Both the position numbers and the translations under genes were made by a program. Below the pieces are notes generated by a model, which made no database searches, had not been told where the DNA came from, and was given only the letters and a program-made list of their open reading frames with translations. A stretch of DNA of 64,000 bases from Closterium sp. NIES-65. Its lineage: Eukaryota > Streptophyta > Zygnematophyceae > Desmidiales > Closteriaceae. This document shows, piece after piece, positions 9,832 through 22,800 of this stretch. Where the stretch lies: positions 186,001 to 250,000 of the forward strand of contig CANXME010002011.1 in the NCBI GenBank assembly GCA_948144175.1, given 5' to 3'. The first letter of the stretch is position 1; each line of letters opens with the position of its first letter.

Positions 9832-12800
9832 TTGCCTGGCTGCTTGCCTTACTGCTGCTACTCCTGCTCCTGCCTCTACTGGTGGAGCCAGATGCGGCCC
9901 CATCGACGTCTGCGTGAGTCCCTCACGCCCCAGCAGCTGCGTGAGTGGTACGCTGGTTGGGGCTGTAGGGGTGGTGGCGCTACTACTGCTACCACTCCTG
10001 CTGCTTCTACTACTGGTGGCGGCCAGATGCAGCTCCCGCGACCCCCCCGCGCGTCTCTCACGCCTCAGCAGCTTCGTGAGTGGTACGCTCAGAGTGGAGG
10101 GTCTCTCAGTTCTGTTCGCTGCTCTTACGTGATTCTCACTGGTGCTCGGACTGGTCAGCCTTGTGGGACACCTAGTCATACACAGTCCCGCTGCTTCGCC
10201 CGTCTGAGCGACGCCTGGCGTACCGTGTTTGGCGACAAGGCTGAGCTCCCCGACTGGGTGGAGTTGCTTAGGCAGAGGGTAGATATATTTGCTCTTGACT
10301 ATGATGCTATTCTCACTGCCATGTATGCATTGCCTACTAGTGCTGACCGTACCGGTCACCTGTGCGTACCGCCTGACCCGAGTATAGGACCTGCTGCTCT
10401 AGCTACTGGTGGGGCTGCTGCTGCTCTGGGTGCTAGTGAGTCTCCTGCTCCAGGTACAGGTGCGGCTGCTGCTCTAGGTGCTAGTGAGTCTGCTTCCTCA
10501 GGTGCGGGTGAGGCTGCGCTCTCAGGTACCACGTTGGCTTCGGCCTCCCTCACCTTTACACTTGACTCTGGGGCTTCTCGCTCCTTCTTTCGGGACCGCA
10601 CCACATTTATGCCGCTTGGTCGGCCTGTTGCAGTCTCCCTGGCTGACCCCTCTGGGGGTCCTGTCCTCTCTCACTTTTCCACTGTCCTCCCGTGTCCGGC
10701 TGCCCCCTCGGGCACCCTGTATGGCCTGTACCTCCCCTCGTTCTTGACGAACTTGGTGAGTGGTGCAGACCTGCAGGATGTGGGGGTTCACCAGTTCACT
10801 CCTGCGAGTCAGCGGGTGACCCACTGCACGGACGCACGCACACGCCGGCACCTGGCCACGTTCTCGCGTCGGCCGGGGTCGAGCCTCTACACCCTGACCA
10901 CTGAGTCTCCTCCTGTCCCTGCGTCCGGTCAGGTAGCAGCGTCAGGTCAGGTGTTTGCTGCTGCGTCCAGGTCTGGTCCTGAGTCTGCCCCCTGCTCGTG
11001 TCGCCTCTTGTCTCACGAGACTCTCCTGTGGCACCACCGTCTTGGCCACCCCTCCTTGCCCCGTCTTCGGGGCATGGCTTCCCGTGTCCTTGTCTCTGGT
11101 CTTCCCCAGTCTCTCCCTCCCCTTCCTTCGGGACCAGGACCTTCCTGTGTCCCCTGTGTCGAGGGGCGCCTCAGGGCTGCTCCTCACTCCTCCCAGTTTC
11201 CCCCGACAGAGGCTCCTCTGCAGACGCTTCACATGGACGTGTGGGGCCCGGCCCCCGTCCGTGGGCAGGGTCACGAGCGCTACTTCCTGTTGGTGGTTGA
11301 CGACTACTCGCGTTACACCACAGTCTTCCCCTTGCGCCGCAAGGGTGCTGTCACTGAGGTGCTGATCGACTGGATCCGCGAGGCTCGTCTCCAGCTCAGG
11401 AGGAGCTTCGGCTCGGACTTTCCTGTTCTGCGTCTGCACTCTGACCGAGGTGGGGAGTTCTCCTCTCGCCTTCTGCGAGACTACTGTCGTGCACGGGGGA
11501 TCTGCCAGACCTTTACGCTTCTGGACTCTCCACAGCAAAATAGGATTGCTGAGCGCCGCATTGGCATGGTCATGGATGTCGCTCGTACGTCCATGATGCA
11601 TGCGGCTGCCCCCCATTTTCTGTGGCCGTTTGCGGTTCGGTACGCGGCGCATCAGCTCAACCTTCACCCCAGGGTCTCTCGGCCCGATATGTCCCCAGTG
11701 TTACTGTGGACGGGGAAGGTCGGCGATGCGTCTACGTTCCGTGTCTGGGGATCTCGGGCGTTTGTCCGCGACTTGTCTACGGACAAGCTGTCCCCCCGTG
11801 CTGCTCCCTGTGTCTTCCTTGGCTTCCCCCCTGACGCTCCAGGGTGGCAGTTCTACCACCCCTCCTCTCGTCGTGTTCTGTCCTCCCAGGACGTCACGTT
11901 CGACGAGTCAGTCCCCTTCTACCGCCTCTTCCCCTACCGTACTCCTTCCCTCCCCCCCCCACCGGACTTCCTGGTGCCAGTTCCCCCCCCGGTAGACCCC
12001 CTCCCCCCTCAGGTTCCTGCCCCTTCAGGTGTGTCCCAGGTAGACACAGTCGAGCCAGTTGAGGTTGCTGCTGAGTCTGGTCCTGCTGCGGGTGCAGAGT
12101 CTGGGGGTGCTACGCCTGCGGGTGCTGAGCTTGGGGGTGCTGCTGCTGGGGGTGCTGAGCCTGGGGGTGCGAGGCCGGGGGGTGCTGAGCTTGGGGGTGC
12201 TGCTGCTGGGGGTGCTGAGCCGGGAGGTGCTACGTCAGGAGCTGCTGAGCCTGGGGGTGCTGAGCCTGGAGGTGCGGAGCCTGCGACTGCTGGACCTGGG
12301 GGCTCTCCGGTTGCTCCGTCTCGGCGGGAGCTGCTCTCTCCACAGGAGCTGCGCGAGTGGTTTGCTCGCCGCTGGAGGCGTGCTGCTGGAGCTGGAGCTC
12401 CTTCGACTGCTGAGGGTGCTGGTGCTGCCGGTCCCGGAGCTGCTGGGCCTGCGGGTCCTACTGGAGCTGGAGCTGCTGAGCCTGGGGGTGCTGAGTCTGA
12501 AGCTGCTGAGCCTGGGGGTGCTGAGTCTGGAGCTGCTGAGCCTGGGGGTGTTGAGTCTGGGGCTGTTGAGCCTGGGGGTGCTACGTTTGGAGCCACTGAG
12601 CCTGGGGTTTCTCCTGGTGCTGCGTCTCGGCGGGAGCCCCTCTCTCCACAGGAGCTGCGCGAGTGGTTTGCTCGCCGCTGGAGGCGTACTGCTGGAGCTG
12701 GATCTTCTTCGATCGTCGAGGGTACTGGTGCCGCCGGTCCCGGAGGTGCTACGCGTGCGGATCCTACTGGAGCTGGGGCTGCTGAGGGCGTTGGTGCTGA

Positions 12801-15180
12801 GTCTACTGCTGTCTGTCTTGACGGTGGTTCTGCTGCTGGTGCTGCTGGAGGTCCTGCCGCTGGAGGTGTTGGTGGCGCTGGTGCTGCCGCTGAGGGTGCT
12901 GGTGCTGTCCCTGCAGAGTCTGGAGCTGCCGCGCAGCCTCGGCCGTACTTCGTTCCGCTTCTGCAGCAGGTTCTTGGTCTTTCTCCTCCGGTAGAGTGTC
13001 CACAGCCTGTCGAGTCGCAGTCACTGTTGGAGCCTACCTCCCCACTGCCTGCTCCCTCTCCTTACACTGGTCCTACTGGAGGTCTTGCTGAGCGTCGTGA
13101 GCCTGCGTCTCGTCCCGCGTCGCCTGTTCGTGCTGCCCGCGCTAGTGGTCGTGGTTCGCGTTCCCGTCCTCCTCCTGTCCCTGGCACGCACCAGATGTCT
13201 CTGCGTCCTTCCACTGCTCCTCTGCGTGCCCTTTTGCCTTCTCCTCTTTAGTCCTCCCATCCTGTGCTTACCGACCCAGAGTCGGACTCCCTTCGTGCTG
13301 CCAGTCCTACTGTCAAGTGTCTGCTTGCTACTGTCGTCATTGACCCCTCTTTTGAGTCCGCTGCTGCGTCTGCTCTTGTCGCTGAGCTCGTCGACTTTGC
13401 TGCTCCCTGTCGTCTAGACTACGCTGCTAGTCTTGTTGCTGAGTCTGCGTCTGTCTGTCCTCCGTCCGTCGGGGGTGAGTGTGCTCTTGGCACGGACGTC
13501 CTAGAGGACAGGCAGGAGGAGTTCCAGTGTCTGGCTGCTGCTTCACCTCATCTCGCGTCTGTACTGCTTGCTCCTGAGGGAGACCCGGATGCACTAGACA
13601 TCCCGACTCCGCGCTCTTACGCGGAGGCCGTAGAGGGTCCCTACTCCTCTCAGTGGCAGGCAGCTATGGATGCAGAGATGGCTTCCTGGAAGTCCACAGG
13701 CACCTACGTTGACACGGTTCCCCCTCCTGGGGCGAACATCGTAAGTGCCATGTGGATCTTCAGGGTGAAGCGGCCGCCGGGCTCTCCACCTGTCTTCAAG
13801 GCGCGGTACGTCGCTCGTGGCTTTAGTCAGCGGCAGGGAGTTGACTACTTTCAGACCTTCTCTCCCACCCCGAAGATGACCACTCTTTGGGTGCTGCTGC
13901 ACATAGCCGCTCAGCGCGACTACAAGCTTCACTCTCTCGACTTCAGTACTGCGTTCTTGCAGGGGAGCCTGCACGAGAAGATGTGGCTGCGCCGTCCACC
14001 TGGCTTCACTGGGACTTTCCCTCCTGGCACCCAGTGGAGCCTCCGACGGCCAGTCTACGGTCTTCGCCAGGCACCACGTGAGTGGCACGACACACTGAGG
14101 ACTACACTTGCGGCCCTTGGGTTTGCTCCTTCTACTGCTGACCTGTCGCTGTTTCTGCGCACCGACACTTCACTGCCGCCGTTCTACATCCTCGTGTACG
14201 TCGACGACTTGGTCTTTGCCACAGCGGACACTGCTGGACTCGCCTACGTGAAGTCCGAGCTGCAGAAGAGACACACGTGCACAGACCTGGGTGATCTGCG
14301 CAGCTACCTTGGCTTGCAGATCACTCGGGACAGAGCACGCCGCACCATTACCTTGACTCAGTCACACATGGTGTAGCAGGTCCTTCAGCGCTTCGGCTTC
14401 ACGTACTCCTCGCCTTAGGCCACTCCTTTGTCTACTCACCACTCGCTCTCAACTCTGCCTTCGGATGAGTCCGTAGAGTCGAGTGGCCCGTACCCAGAGC
14501 TTGTTGGTTGCCTCATGTACCTGATGACCTGCACACGACCTGACCTTGCATACCCTCTTAGCATTCTTGCACGCTATGTTGCTCCTGGGAGACACCGACC
14601 AGAGCACATGGCTACAGCGAAGAGGGTGTTGCGCTACTTGTGCAGTACGTCGGGCATGGGGCTAGTGCTTGGAGGGCGCAGTCCAGTGGTCCTCACTTGG
14701 CACGCAGACGCTTCTTGGGCTGACGACCAGGCTACTCAGTGGTCGTCACAGGGTTACACCTTCAGTCTTGGTTCCGGCTCTGTCTCGTGGCGGGCTACTC
14801 GCTCGTCTTCTGTCCTTGGCTCCAGTTGTGAGGCTGAGATCTACGCGGGGGCCATGGCTGCACAGGAGCTTCGCTGGCTCACCTACCTGCTGACCGACCT
14901 TGGAGAGCCGCCTCGTTCTCCTCCAGTTCTGTACGTAGACAATAAGGCCACGCTGGCCTTGTGTCGAGAGCAGCGACTGGAGCACAGAACGAAGCACATT
15001 GCTCTCCGCTACTTCCTTGCTCGTGAGCTACAGCAGCGTGGACAGTTGCAGCTTGTGTACGTGACCTCTGAGGCCAACACTGCTGATGTTTTCACCAAGG
15101 CACTTGCGCTTTGTGATCATCAGCGCTTCTGCACTTTGCTGGGTCTTGTGCCTGTCTTGCCTCACTTGCTCACCTCTTGA
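9832..15180 (+). pseudogene. Copia A gag remnant-pol polyprotein with three in-frame stops
   Basis: One frame runs from the gag C-terminal remnant (two LTPQQLREWYA motifs and a Cys/His cluster at about 10126-10200), through protease (DSGAS, ~10564), integrase (H-H-C-C zinc site ~11027-11160; HMDVWGP and HSDRGGEF catalytic blocks), a Gly/Ala/Glu-rich linker with two more PQELREWFARRW motifs, and reverse transcriptase (LVYVDDLVFA, ~14190) to RNase H. TAG stops fall at 13249, 14374 and 14416. The last two replace CAG codons present in copia B. The integrase PQQN motif is followed by Arg instead of Gly. The linker is typical of this family only. Confidence 0.9.
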
Positions 15181-15392
15181 CCTTGCTTGTACTGTTACAT
15201 ATATATATATACGTGCTCTTGCTTGTCTAGGCTTATATATATATGTACTCCTGCATGTGAGCTGGCCTTATGGCCTTGAACTTGTGCTCGGAATGTGTGG
15301 TGACTTTGTGATCCACCCTGAGCTTACTTTGCTTTCCTTTGCTTGACTGGTCTTGTGACCCCTTGTTCTCCCCCACTTTGCCTATGGGGGTG

Positions 15393-15535
15393 TGTCAGAA
15401 CATTATATAGCTTATACATTTGTGTAGGCTGTAGTGGGGTATCCCACAGGGGGTACAACCCAATTAGGGTTAGTACTTGTACCCACTTCATTCATAGTTC
15501 ATTCGTTCTCGCTCTATTTTCCACACGCTGCGGGG
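15393..15535 (+). repeat. 3' LTR of copia A
   Basis: Homologous to 8528-8649 with an 11-base insertion. A polypurine tract (TATGGGGGTG) immediately precedes it. Confidence 0.93.
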
Positions 15536-18448
15536 GGAATTTCGGGTTTACACGGAAATGCTCGCAACGACACTGGATGGGCACGATATTTTACTGGGGC
15601 GCATTTGGCTGCGACGGTATGACCCGCGAATTGACTGGACGACGGGTAGCTGCACCGTGCGAAGTAGCGGTAAGTGGGTCAAACTACCTCGCTGGTAGTC
15701 GCTCGAGTCTTCAACGGTACACGTCAACGCCATCACAATGAAATAGGCTGTCGCTGCTGGAGCTGACGTGTACGCAGTAGATATCGCAGTAGTAGAGGAA
15801 GCAGAGCAGGCGAGTGATTTCAAGAAACTGTTGGCAGCTGTACCGCCCGAATTACAGGAACTGTTGAAACGGTACCCCGGGATTTTTCCCGACGACTTAC
15901 CGGAAGGACTGCCACCTCAGCGAGCACATGACCACCGAATCGAATTAGAACTGGGGGCACAGCCAACCGTACAGCACCAGTTTAGACTGACACAACTCGA
16001 GCTTGACGAACGAAGGAAGCAGTTAGACTACCTGTTAGAAAAAAAAATCATCTGACCGAGCTCGTCACCATTCGCCGCACCTATACTGTTCACACCGAAA
16101 AAAGACAGGGGTTTTCGCATGTGTATCGACTACAGAGCACTGAACAGGGTAACAATCAAGTCGCGGTACCCCATTCCTCGCGCCGACGAACTGATCGACC
16201 AATTGCGAACAGCACGGGTTTTTTTCGAAAATCGATTTACGGGGAGGTTACCACCAGATTAGGGTCGAACCATCGGACTACGCCAAAACAGCCTTCAGGA
16301 CTAGGTACGGGTCGTTCGAGTACACTGTGATGCCATTCGGGCTGACCAACGCACCGGCGACTTTTCATATGACAATGAACGAGGCATTTAGGTCGCTCTT
16401 AGATACATGTGTCATCGTTTACCTCGATGACATCCTAGTTTACAGTCGGGATAAGCAGCAGCACTTAGTAGATCTGGAAGCAGTATTTAAGATCTTAGAC
16501 GAACACAGATTACTGACCAAGGGTTCCAAGGGCGAGTTCTTCCAGGATAGGTTAGAATTTTTTGGGCACGTTATTTTGGAGGTTGGAGTAGAAATCGACC
16601 CAAAGAAGCCGGAAACGGTAAAAGCGTGGCGTCCCCCGACGAATATCACGGAACTGCGGAGTTTTTTAGGGTTCGTTAATTATGTGCGTCGGTTCGTCCC
16701 CGATATGGCACGGTTAACTGCCCCACTGACGGACTTATTAAGGAAAGGGGTCGCTTTTACGTGGGGGGAGAAAGAGCATGCTGCCTTCTCTGCCCTGAAA
16801 AATGTTCCCTGTTCACCGCCTGTCCTGCGTATCGCTGACCCACACCGCCCATTCGAAGTAGTTACTGACGCAAGCGATATCGCCATCAGAGCCGTACTGC
16901 TACAAGATTTCGGCAATGGCCTACAGCCTATCGCATACGAGTCACGAAAACTGCATCCGCCCGAGGAAAAATACCCGATACACGACCGCAAAATGCTTGC
17001 GATCGTGCACGCGTTCAAAGTATGGCGCTGTTACTTGACCGGCGCCGACGTGACAGTACGGACAGACCATAAATCACTATAGTACCTTCGCGCACAGCCA
17101 CACCTCAACCCACGACAGATTCGCTGGCTCGATTTCCTCGAGTCCAACTTTCATTATACGTTCACTTACAAAAAGGCAGCCTCGAACATCGCCGACGCAC
17201 TGACCCGCCCCACTGCCCAGATCCACGCAATACTACTCGCCCAAACAAGCCCGCTACTGACAGGCCTATTCACCCACGGGTACCAAGCGGATCCATTCTT
17301 CATAGGAGGAAATTCGTAGCAGTTCGCAGCAGCAAAGGGAGTCTATTCCGTAAAAACCGGGACTGGCTGCATTTGGGTGCCTGGGTATACACTGCTACGG
17401 GAATTACTGTTACAGGAGGCACACGACGGAGTTACCTCGGGGCATTTCCGAGTAGAAAAAACACGGCAGCAGCTACAGCGGTATTATTCCTGGCCCGAAA
17501 TGTTGACCGACGTACAACGACACGTGGCATCGTGTCCCACTTGTCAGCTCATGAAATCATCACGAAAGCGGTCGGCGGGACAGTTGCAGCCGATACCACC
17601 CCCAGAGCGTGCTTGGCAGCAGGTGACGATGGACTTCGTCACGGGGTTACCAGCCGAGGCGAGTGGGAACGAAGCGATCCTGGTCGTCGTCGATCGACTG
17701 GCGAAAATGGCACATTTCGCAGCCTGCAAAAAATCAATCACAGCCGAAGAAACAGCACGCCTCTTCATCTCCACCGTCGTTCGACTGCACGGGATACGAG
17801 CCGCGATCATCAGCGACCGCGACACGAAATTCACCAGCAACTTCTGGCGAAACCTGTGGCAGCAGTTCGGCACACGGTTGCAGTTCGGTTCATCATACCA
17901 CCCCAAAACTGACGGACAGACAGAACAGACAAATCAGACCATGGAACAGCTCATCAGGGCCACGTGTGACGACCCGACCACGTAGGAACAACAGCTGCCA
18001 CTAATCGAATTCGCGTACAACAACTCGCCATCCGCCACGACTGCCCATCACCCCGAAACTCCGCCCCCGATACTGCGGGCCATTTCGCATAAGCCACATG
18101 CTTACACCCATCACCGCCCACCTCTTCCTCCCTGCTGATTGGTACGTCAGCCCCTCATTCCACGTCAGCCTACTTCGCCCTTACGTCCCGTCCACAAGCC
18201 AACTGCCACGCAATCTCCCAGCCAGCATGACAAGACCACCAACTGAACCAATCATCACCCCCGAGAAAATCCTGAGTCACAGAGTTCGCGACCCTCGAGG
18301 AGCCCGAAGGATCGAGTTCTTACTCCGCTGGAAGGACTGTACACCCACCGAAGACAATTGGGTTCCCCTGGACAGAATCGAAAACCACCTCGTCCTCACC
18401 GAGTATCTGCGCAGCCGAGATTTATGGGATGTACACGCACTTTCGTAA
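15536..18448 (+). pseudogene. pol of gypsy A (protease end, RT, RNase H, integrase, chromodomain), broken
   Basis: It resumes the protease (GRIWLRRYDPRIDW, ~15598-15640). RT shows YLDDILVYS (~16420), RNase H starts at VVTDASDIA (~16855), integrase has an HHCC site (~17415-17545) and ISDRDTKFTS (~17808). A chromodomain ([20 protein letters not shown]) ends the frame near 18440. Compared with gypsy C it has a TGA at 16053, a frameshift near 16220, TAG at 17080 and 17983, and a deletion of about 85 codons near 18030. Confidence 0.9.
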
Positions 18449-18462
18449 GGAGGACCTCCTTA
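18446..18462. repeat. TAAGGAGG/CCTCCTTA inverted repeat at the pol stop of gypsy A
   Basis: A perfect palindrome with one central base starts at the pol TAA stop and lies just before the G-rich polypurine tract. Equivalent inverted repeats occur at 56117-56131 (gypsy B) and 57036-57052 (gypsy C), each with a different centre base. Confidence 0.85.
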
Positions 18463-18478
18463 GGGGGGGGGGGGGTAG

Positions 18479-18821
18479 TGTAAGGAAAATCCCTTTTCCT
18501 TACTTCGCATCCCTGCTCAACGCGTACATCACTGTAGCACCAGAGTCAGCACCGTTACCATTCGCAATCCTCGCATCGACAATCCGTCCGCCACCTTCGC
18601 ACGTCGCACCCCGACCTCACGACTCGGCGGGTAACCCGCGCTCCGGGCCTCCGCTTCGACACTTTTTCCCAACCTCAGTCCCAGGCTCGTTGCGCGACAA
18701 CCACAGTCCATTACCGTTACCACTGTAGTTTCGCTATATATTCTTCGCTCATGCCTTCGCTCATTGTACGCTTGCTTAGATAGTGCTATTCTCGTTCATT
18801 CACTCAATTGCACTCGTAACA
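18479..18821 (+). repeat. 3' LTR of gypsy A
   Basis: TGTAAGGAAAATCCC...CTCGTAACA, 343 bp, followed by the GTTAG target duplication. Confidence 0.93.
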
Positions 18822-18826
18822 GTTAG

Positions 18827-19807
18827 CAAACATCTCGTGAATCAGTCGACAAGGGGTTATTACGGTTTGGCCGAACCTCCAGCGACCGATGAACCAATCG
18901 ATGTGGCATGGGTAGCATCCAGCGTGTCAGGGATCATCAATTAGCACCCACGAACCTGGTCGTGAGCTCGACCATTGGCTGGCTCCTCTTGTCTTGGGGT
19001 CCATACACTTTAGCAAAAGGCCGAAACAGTTCTCTTGCCACCCATGGTTGCTCCTCCTGTCTCTTGTGGGTGCTATTATTTTTGGCCAGCTCGATGATGG
19101 GCCGTTGGATAAGCGATTCACCCATCCAACGATGAGGATGGAGCAATATACAAGATTTCCCGCCGAGATTTTCGAGCCCACAAGCCAACCCGTACAAACT
19201 GTTCCACGAATGATCATCCTCGATAGTGTGAACAGATCGCCCTTCATTTCCCAAGAGATATTCTCTGAACTTGAGAACTCTTGAATGAAAAGCTTTGGAG
19301 ACTGGAGATTGGAGAGTAATTGAAGCAGCACAAGCAGCTCCAGGAGCAGCACGCTTGTAAGGCTAGCTAACCTAGGGAGTGACGAGTGACGAAGCTTACA
19401 TTACAGCAACAGCACACACCTTCTCTTCATTCGAAGAGTTGACACGCGGGAACTAAACTTAGTGTTAACAACAAAGCTCAAATCATTGGCGTCGTAGACT
19501 GGTTTGATGAGCTCCACGTACGATCTCCATTGCCGCGGCTGTAGCAAAAACGTTCACCGATGAAGCAGGCGTTTCATCAGCCTCCGTTTCACCCTGATTC
19601 GAATCCGTTTTCGTCAGCACGCCAAGGATATTGGGGAGGAATGGACAATGCAGCCTATCAGTCAAGCTACACGGTAATCTTCATTAGCCAACCAGGAATA
19701 GAAATGTCTTTCTCGCTAATATGAAGTTATCGCGAGTGCAAAACACCTGGTTTAGCTCACACTGAATCTGCCACCCACCGGATCTCTCTTGACAGCGAAG
19801 GCTTGCA
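18827..19807. other. Upstream region of the E2F gene
   Basis: No convincing coding frame; the minus frames at 18927-19352 show no family features. The region lies between the gypsy A target duplication and the first E2F exon and presumably holds the E2F promoter, including the E2F-type site at 19156. Confidence 0.5.
19156..19163 (+). promoter_or_regulatory. Candidate E2F binding site
   Basis: TTTCCCGC matches the E2F consensus TTTSSCGC and lies about 650 bases before the E2F start codon. E2F genes are known to regulate themselves in plants and animals. Its use here is inference; an 8-base match can occur by chance. Confidence 0.4.
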
Positions 19808-22800
19808 ATGCAGGCTGTATCTGATTCTCTCGTTTCAAAACCTGTTCTCGTTTGCCCTTTTTCTTCGCTTAAGCAGCGTGACTCGCAATGGAGGAGCGCT
19901 ACCACTATCCCTAACGGAAGGACGGGGAGCGTGGTCGGATTGGGTGACGCTGCGATTGGAGCAGCTATCAACGCAACGGCCGTGCTGGCAACGGAAGCGC
20001 AGCATTCCGCCGCAGCGGTCCCTTACCACGTCCAGGACAGGACCCCAGGTGAATCCGACGTCTCACTTGCTTCGTGATTCAACTCAGTGAGCAATGCAGC
20101 ATTCTGCACCCATTCGTTACCCCGACCAGGACAGGACCGCAGGTAGATCCGATGTCTCACTCGCTTCGTGATCCAGTGAGTAATGCAGCATTCTGTACCC
20201 ATTCGTTATTCCGTCCGGGTCAGGACATCAGGCGAGTCCGGCGTTTGAGTCGCTTTTTTGTTTCATTCAGTGAGCAATGCAGCATTTCGCAGCCATCACT
20301 AACCGCGTCCAGCGCAGTACAGCATGTGAATCCGATGTCTGAGTCGTTTTAAGCAGCAATGCAGCATTCAGCAAGCATCTCATACCACGTCTGGCGCAAA
20401 ATAGCAGGTGCATTCGCGACTTGATAAACCAGGCTGCGGATCTGGAGGTCCGGATCGTTCCGACTTTTTGGGTTCGTTCCATTGCGTGAGGCTGAATCTT
20501 GATGGTGGTATTAACGTGGCTTCCTGCAGAGATTTCAGTGCTACAAGCGGATCACGATTTCTGGCATGTCACCTTATGTAATCGGCTTTCCTTTTTTTTT
20601 TTTTGTTTCTTGCGTGCTTTGGCTCCGTACAGGTGGGTGGTCTCAGGCGGAAATATCCATCCCTTATTCCCAGGCCTATCCCACTTCCACTGCTGCTGCT
20701 GCTGCTACGTCGAGGATGCACCACCAGCTAGCGTACCAACAACCGCCGCAGAAGGGTCACCACCATTTGCCGTCGCACCAGCAGCATGTGCAGTTTCCAT
20801 CACAGCACCAGCCCCACCAGCAGAACCTGCACCAGCAGCAACACCAACAGCACCAACAGCACCAGCAGCAGCTGCAGCAGCATTTTCCGTTTCAGCAGGA
20901 ACTTCAACTGCAGCAACAGCAACCAGTGCAGCCATACCAGCAGCAACAGCATCCCCTCGAGTATCATCATCAGCAACAGCAGCAACCGCTGCAACTGCAA
21001 CAAGAGCAACAAGAGCTACCTCATCAGAAGACAAACACAAGATTCCTGCAGCCACATCCGAAGCAGCAACCTTCATGCAGATTCGACAATTCTCTCGGTA
21101 AAGAGTATGGGGAGACGGAAGGCCAGAGGTCAATCAGAAAGTCGAGTGTGTGATTCGAGTTCCGGTGTCCTCCCTTTGCATTCAACCCCACCTTCGTCTC
21201 GTTCTATCCCGCCTCTTTCCTCTCGCATCACACAATTGCCGCCAACCAATCTCATGGTTCTAACTCATTCATAGTCAGAGCTCAGTCACATGCTGCCGTC
21301 CTTTCCACCCTGCTGTTGCCACCCTGCTGCTGTTGCCACCATGCTGTTGCCACCCTGCTGTTTGCCACCATGCTGTTGCCACCCTGCTGTTGCCACCATG
21401 CTGTTGCCCCCCTGCTGTTGCCACCATGCTGCTGCCACCCTGCTGCTGCCACCCTGCTGTTGCCACCCTGCTGTTGCCACCCTGCTGTTGCCACCCTGCT
21501 GCTGCCACCCTGCTGTTGCCACCCTGCTGCTGTTGCCACCATGCTGTTGCCACCGTTGCTGCTCGTCATCTCCAGGGCTGTTGACTCGGAAGTTCATCGA
21601 TCTCATCAAGGCCAGTCCCGACCGCTCCGTGGATCTCAACGCCGCTGCTGCCTCCCTCAGCGTGCGTTCCCCTTCCCTGATGTGAACACCCATTGTCACA
21701 TTGCTCCGAGTGTTCTGTACCCTCTACGAAGTTCATCGATCTCATCAAGGCCAGACCCGACTGCTCCGTCGGTCTCAACGCCGCTGCTGCCTCCCTCAGT
21801 CTGCGTTTCCTGACACCCATTATGCCATTGCTCCGAACGTTCCGTGCTCTCTCCACCTGGAAAGTTCTTAAGGGTCAGTCCGGACTGCTCCCCGTGCCCC
21901 ACCCCTTGCTCGTTACCCCAACCCCAACCACCTGCTTTTTTGTCGGCAGGTGCAGAAGCGACGGATCTACGACATCACCAACGTACTCGAGGGTATCGGT
22001 CTGATTAAGTGTGCTCCCCGCATAACCCTCCCCTGCTCCCACCCCCCCCCCCCCGCCCCCTCCCCCACCCCCACCTTAACCCCCAATCCTGCTGTGGTCA
22101 CTGCAGGTGCAGAAGCGGCGGATCTACGACATCACGAACGTGCTTGAAGGCATTGGGCTGATTGAGAAGAGGGGCAAGAACATTGTGCGATGGGCGTGAG
22201 TGCACGGGAGGGTGGGGCGGGTGGGGTGAGTGCAGGGGGATGAGGAAGGCGTAGTAAGATGGGGATAAAGGACTGATTGAGAAGAAGGGCAAGAACACTG
22301 TGCGATGGGCGTGAGTGCATGGGGGGTTGGGGGTGAGTGCATGGGGGGGGGGCGGGTGAGTGCATGGGGGGGGGGGGGCGGGTGAGTGCATGGGGAGGGG
22401 GGGGCGGGTGAGTGCATGGGGGGTTGGGGACGGGTGAGTGCATGGGGGGTTGGGGGTGAGTGCATGAGGGGGTGGGGGTGAGTGCAGTGCGTGGGGTGGT
22501 GGGGGTGAGTGTATGCGAGGAGGGGAAATGATTGCTTGGGGCGGGATGGGAATGGTGAGCCTGCGAGGGGTTGGGACTCTGCTTGGGTTCAGGACTGTGT
22601 GAGGTAGAGCTCTGAGTCAGATTCCTGAGACGTATCAAAACTGTGTGCTCCGATCCCCCTCCCTGTGCTATGGTAGACAGAGAGGTTGGGGCTTCCTTCA
22701 TACTATCTTCTCGAACCCCACTCTCTGTGCTGTGCTTGTTTGAGACAGGGGGATGAACCTGCAAGGGGAGGGAGCATCACGCATGCAACACGACGTGACC

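Larger units (their letters stand above)
8528..15535 (+). mobile_element. Ty1/copia LTR retrotransposon A (gag-deleted family)
   Basis: Short LTRs (122 and 143 bp) with TG...CA ends and a perfect target duplication CGCTG (8523-8527, 15536-15540). It is inserted in the protease region of gypsy A. The interior has a primer site, a ~1.1-kb GC-rich repeat leader, and a gag-remnant/pol frame with three in-frame TAG codons. It is closely related to copia B (43355-50363, opposite strand) and copia D (59626 onward). Confidence 0.95.
6145..18821 (+). mobile_element. Ty3/gypsy LTR retrotransposon A (chromovirus-like), with nested insertions
   Basis: It has 343-bp LTRs at both ends and a perfect 5-bp target duplication GTTAG (6140-6144 and 18822-18826). 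A primer-site-like TATTCAGAGCC follows the 5' LTR, and a G-run precedes the 3' LTR. The internal gag-pol is interrupted by a SMART element (7271-7617) and a copia element (8528-15535). Pol order is protease, RT, RNase H, integrase, chromodomain. Multiple stops, frameshifts and a deletion make it inactive. Confidence 0.93.

Noticed and set aside
12059..12994. Leu/Val-rich frame of 311 codons (and mirror at 45885-46778)
   Set aside because: Shadow of the Gly/Ala/Glu-rich linker of the copia polyprotein in another frame.
20499..21101. Ala-rich plus-strand frame overlapping E2F exon 2
   Set aside because: The Gln/His-rich frame joins exon 1 and exon 3 in phase and ends in SLG/LLTRKF; the Ala-rich frame does not.
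21275..21699. Long frames on both strands in CTGCTGTTG repeats
   Set aside because: They follow from a 15-bp repeat inside E2F intron 2 and have no start or splice context.
22132..22764. 210-residue minus-strand frame
   Set aside because: Antisense of the donor-repeat minisatellite and E2F exon 4; Pro/His/Thr composition mirrors the repeat.
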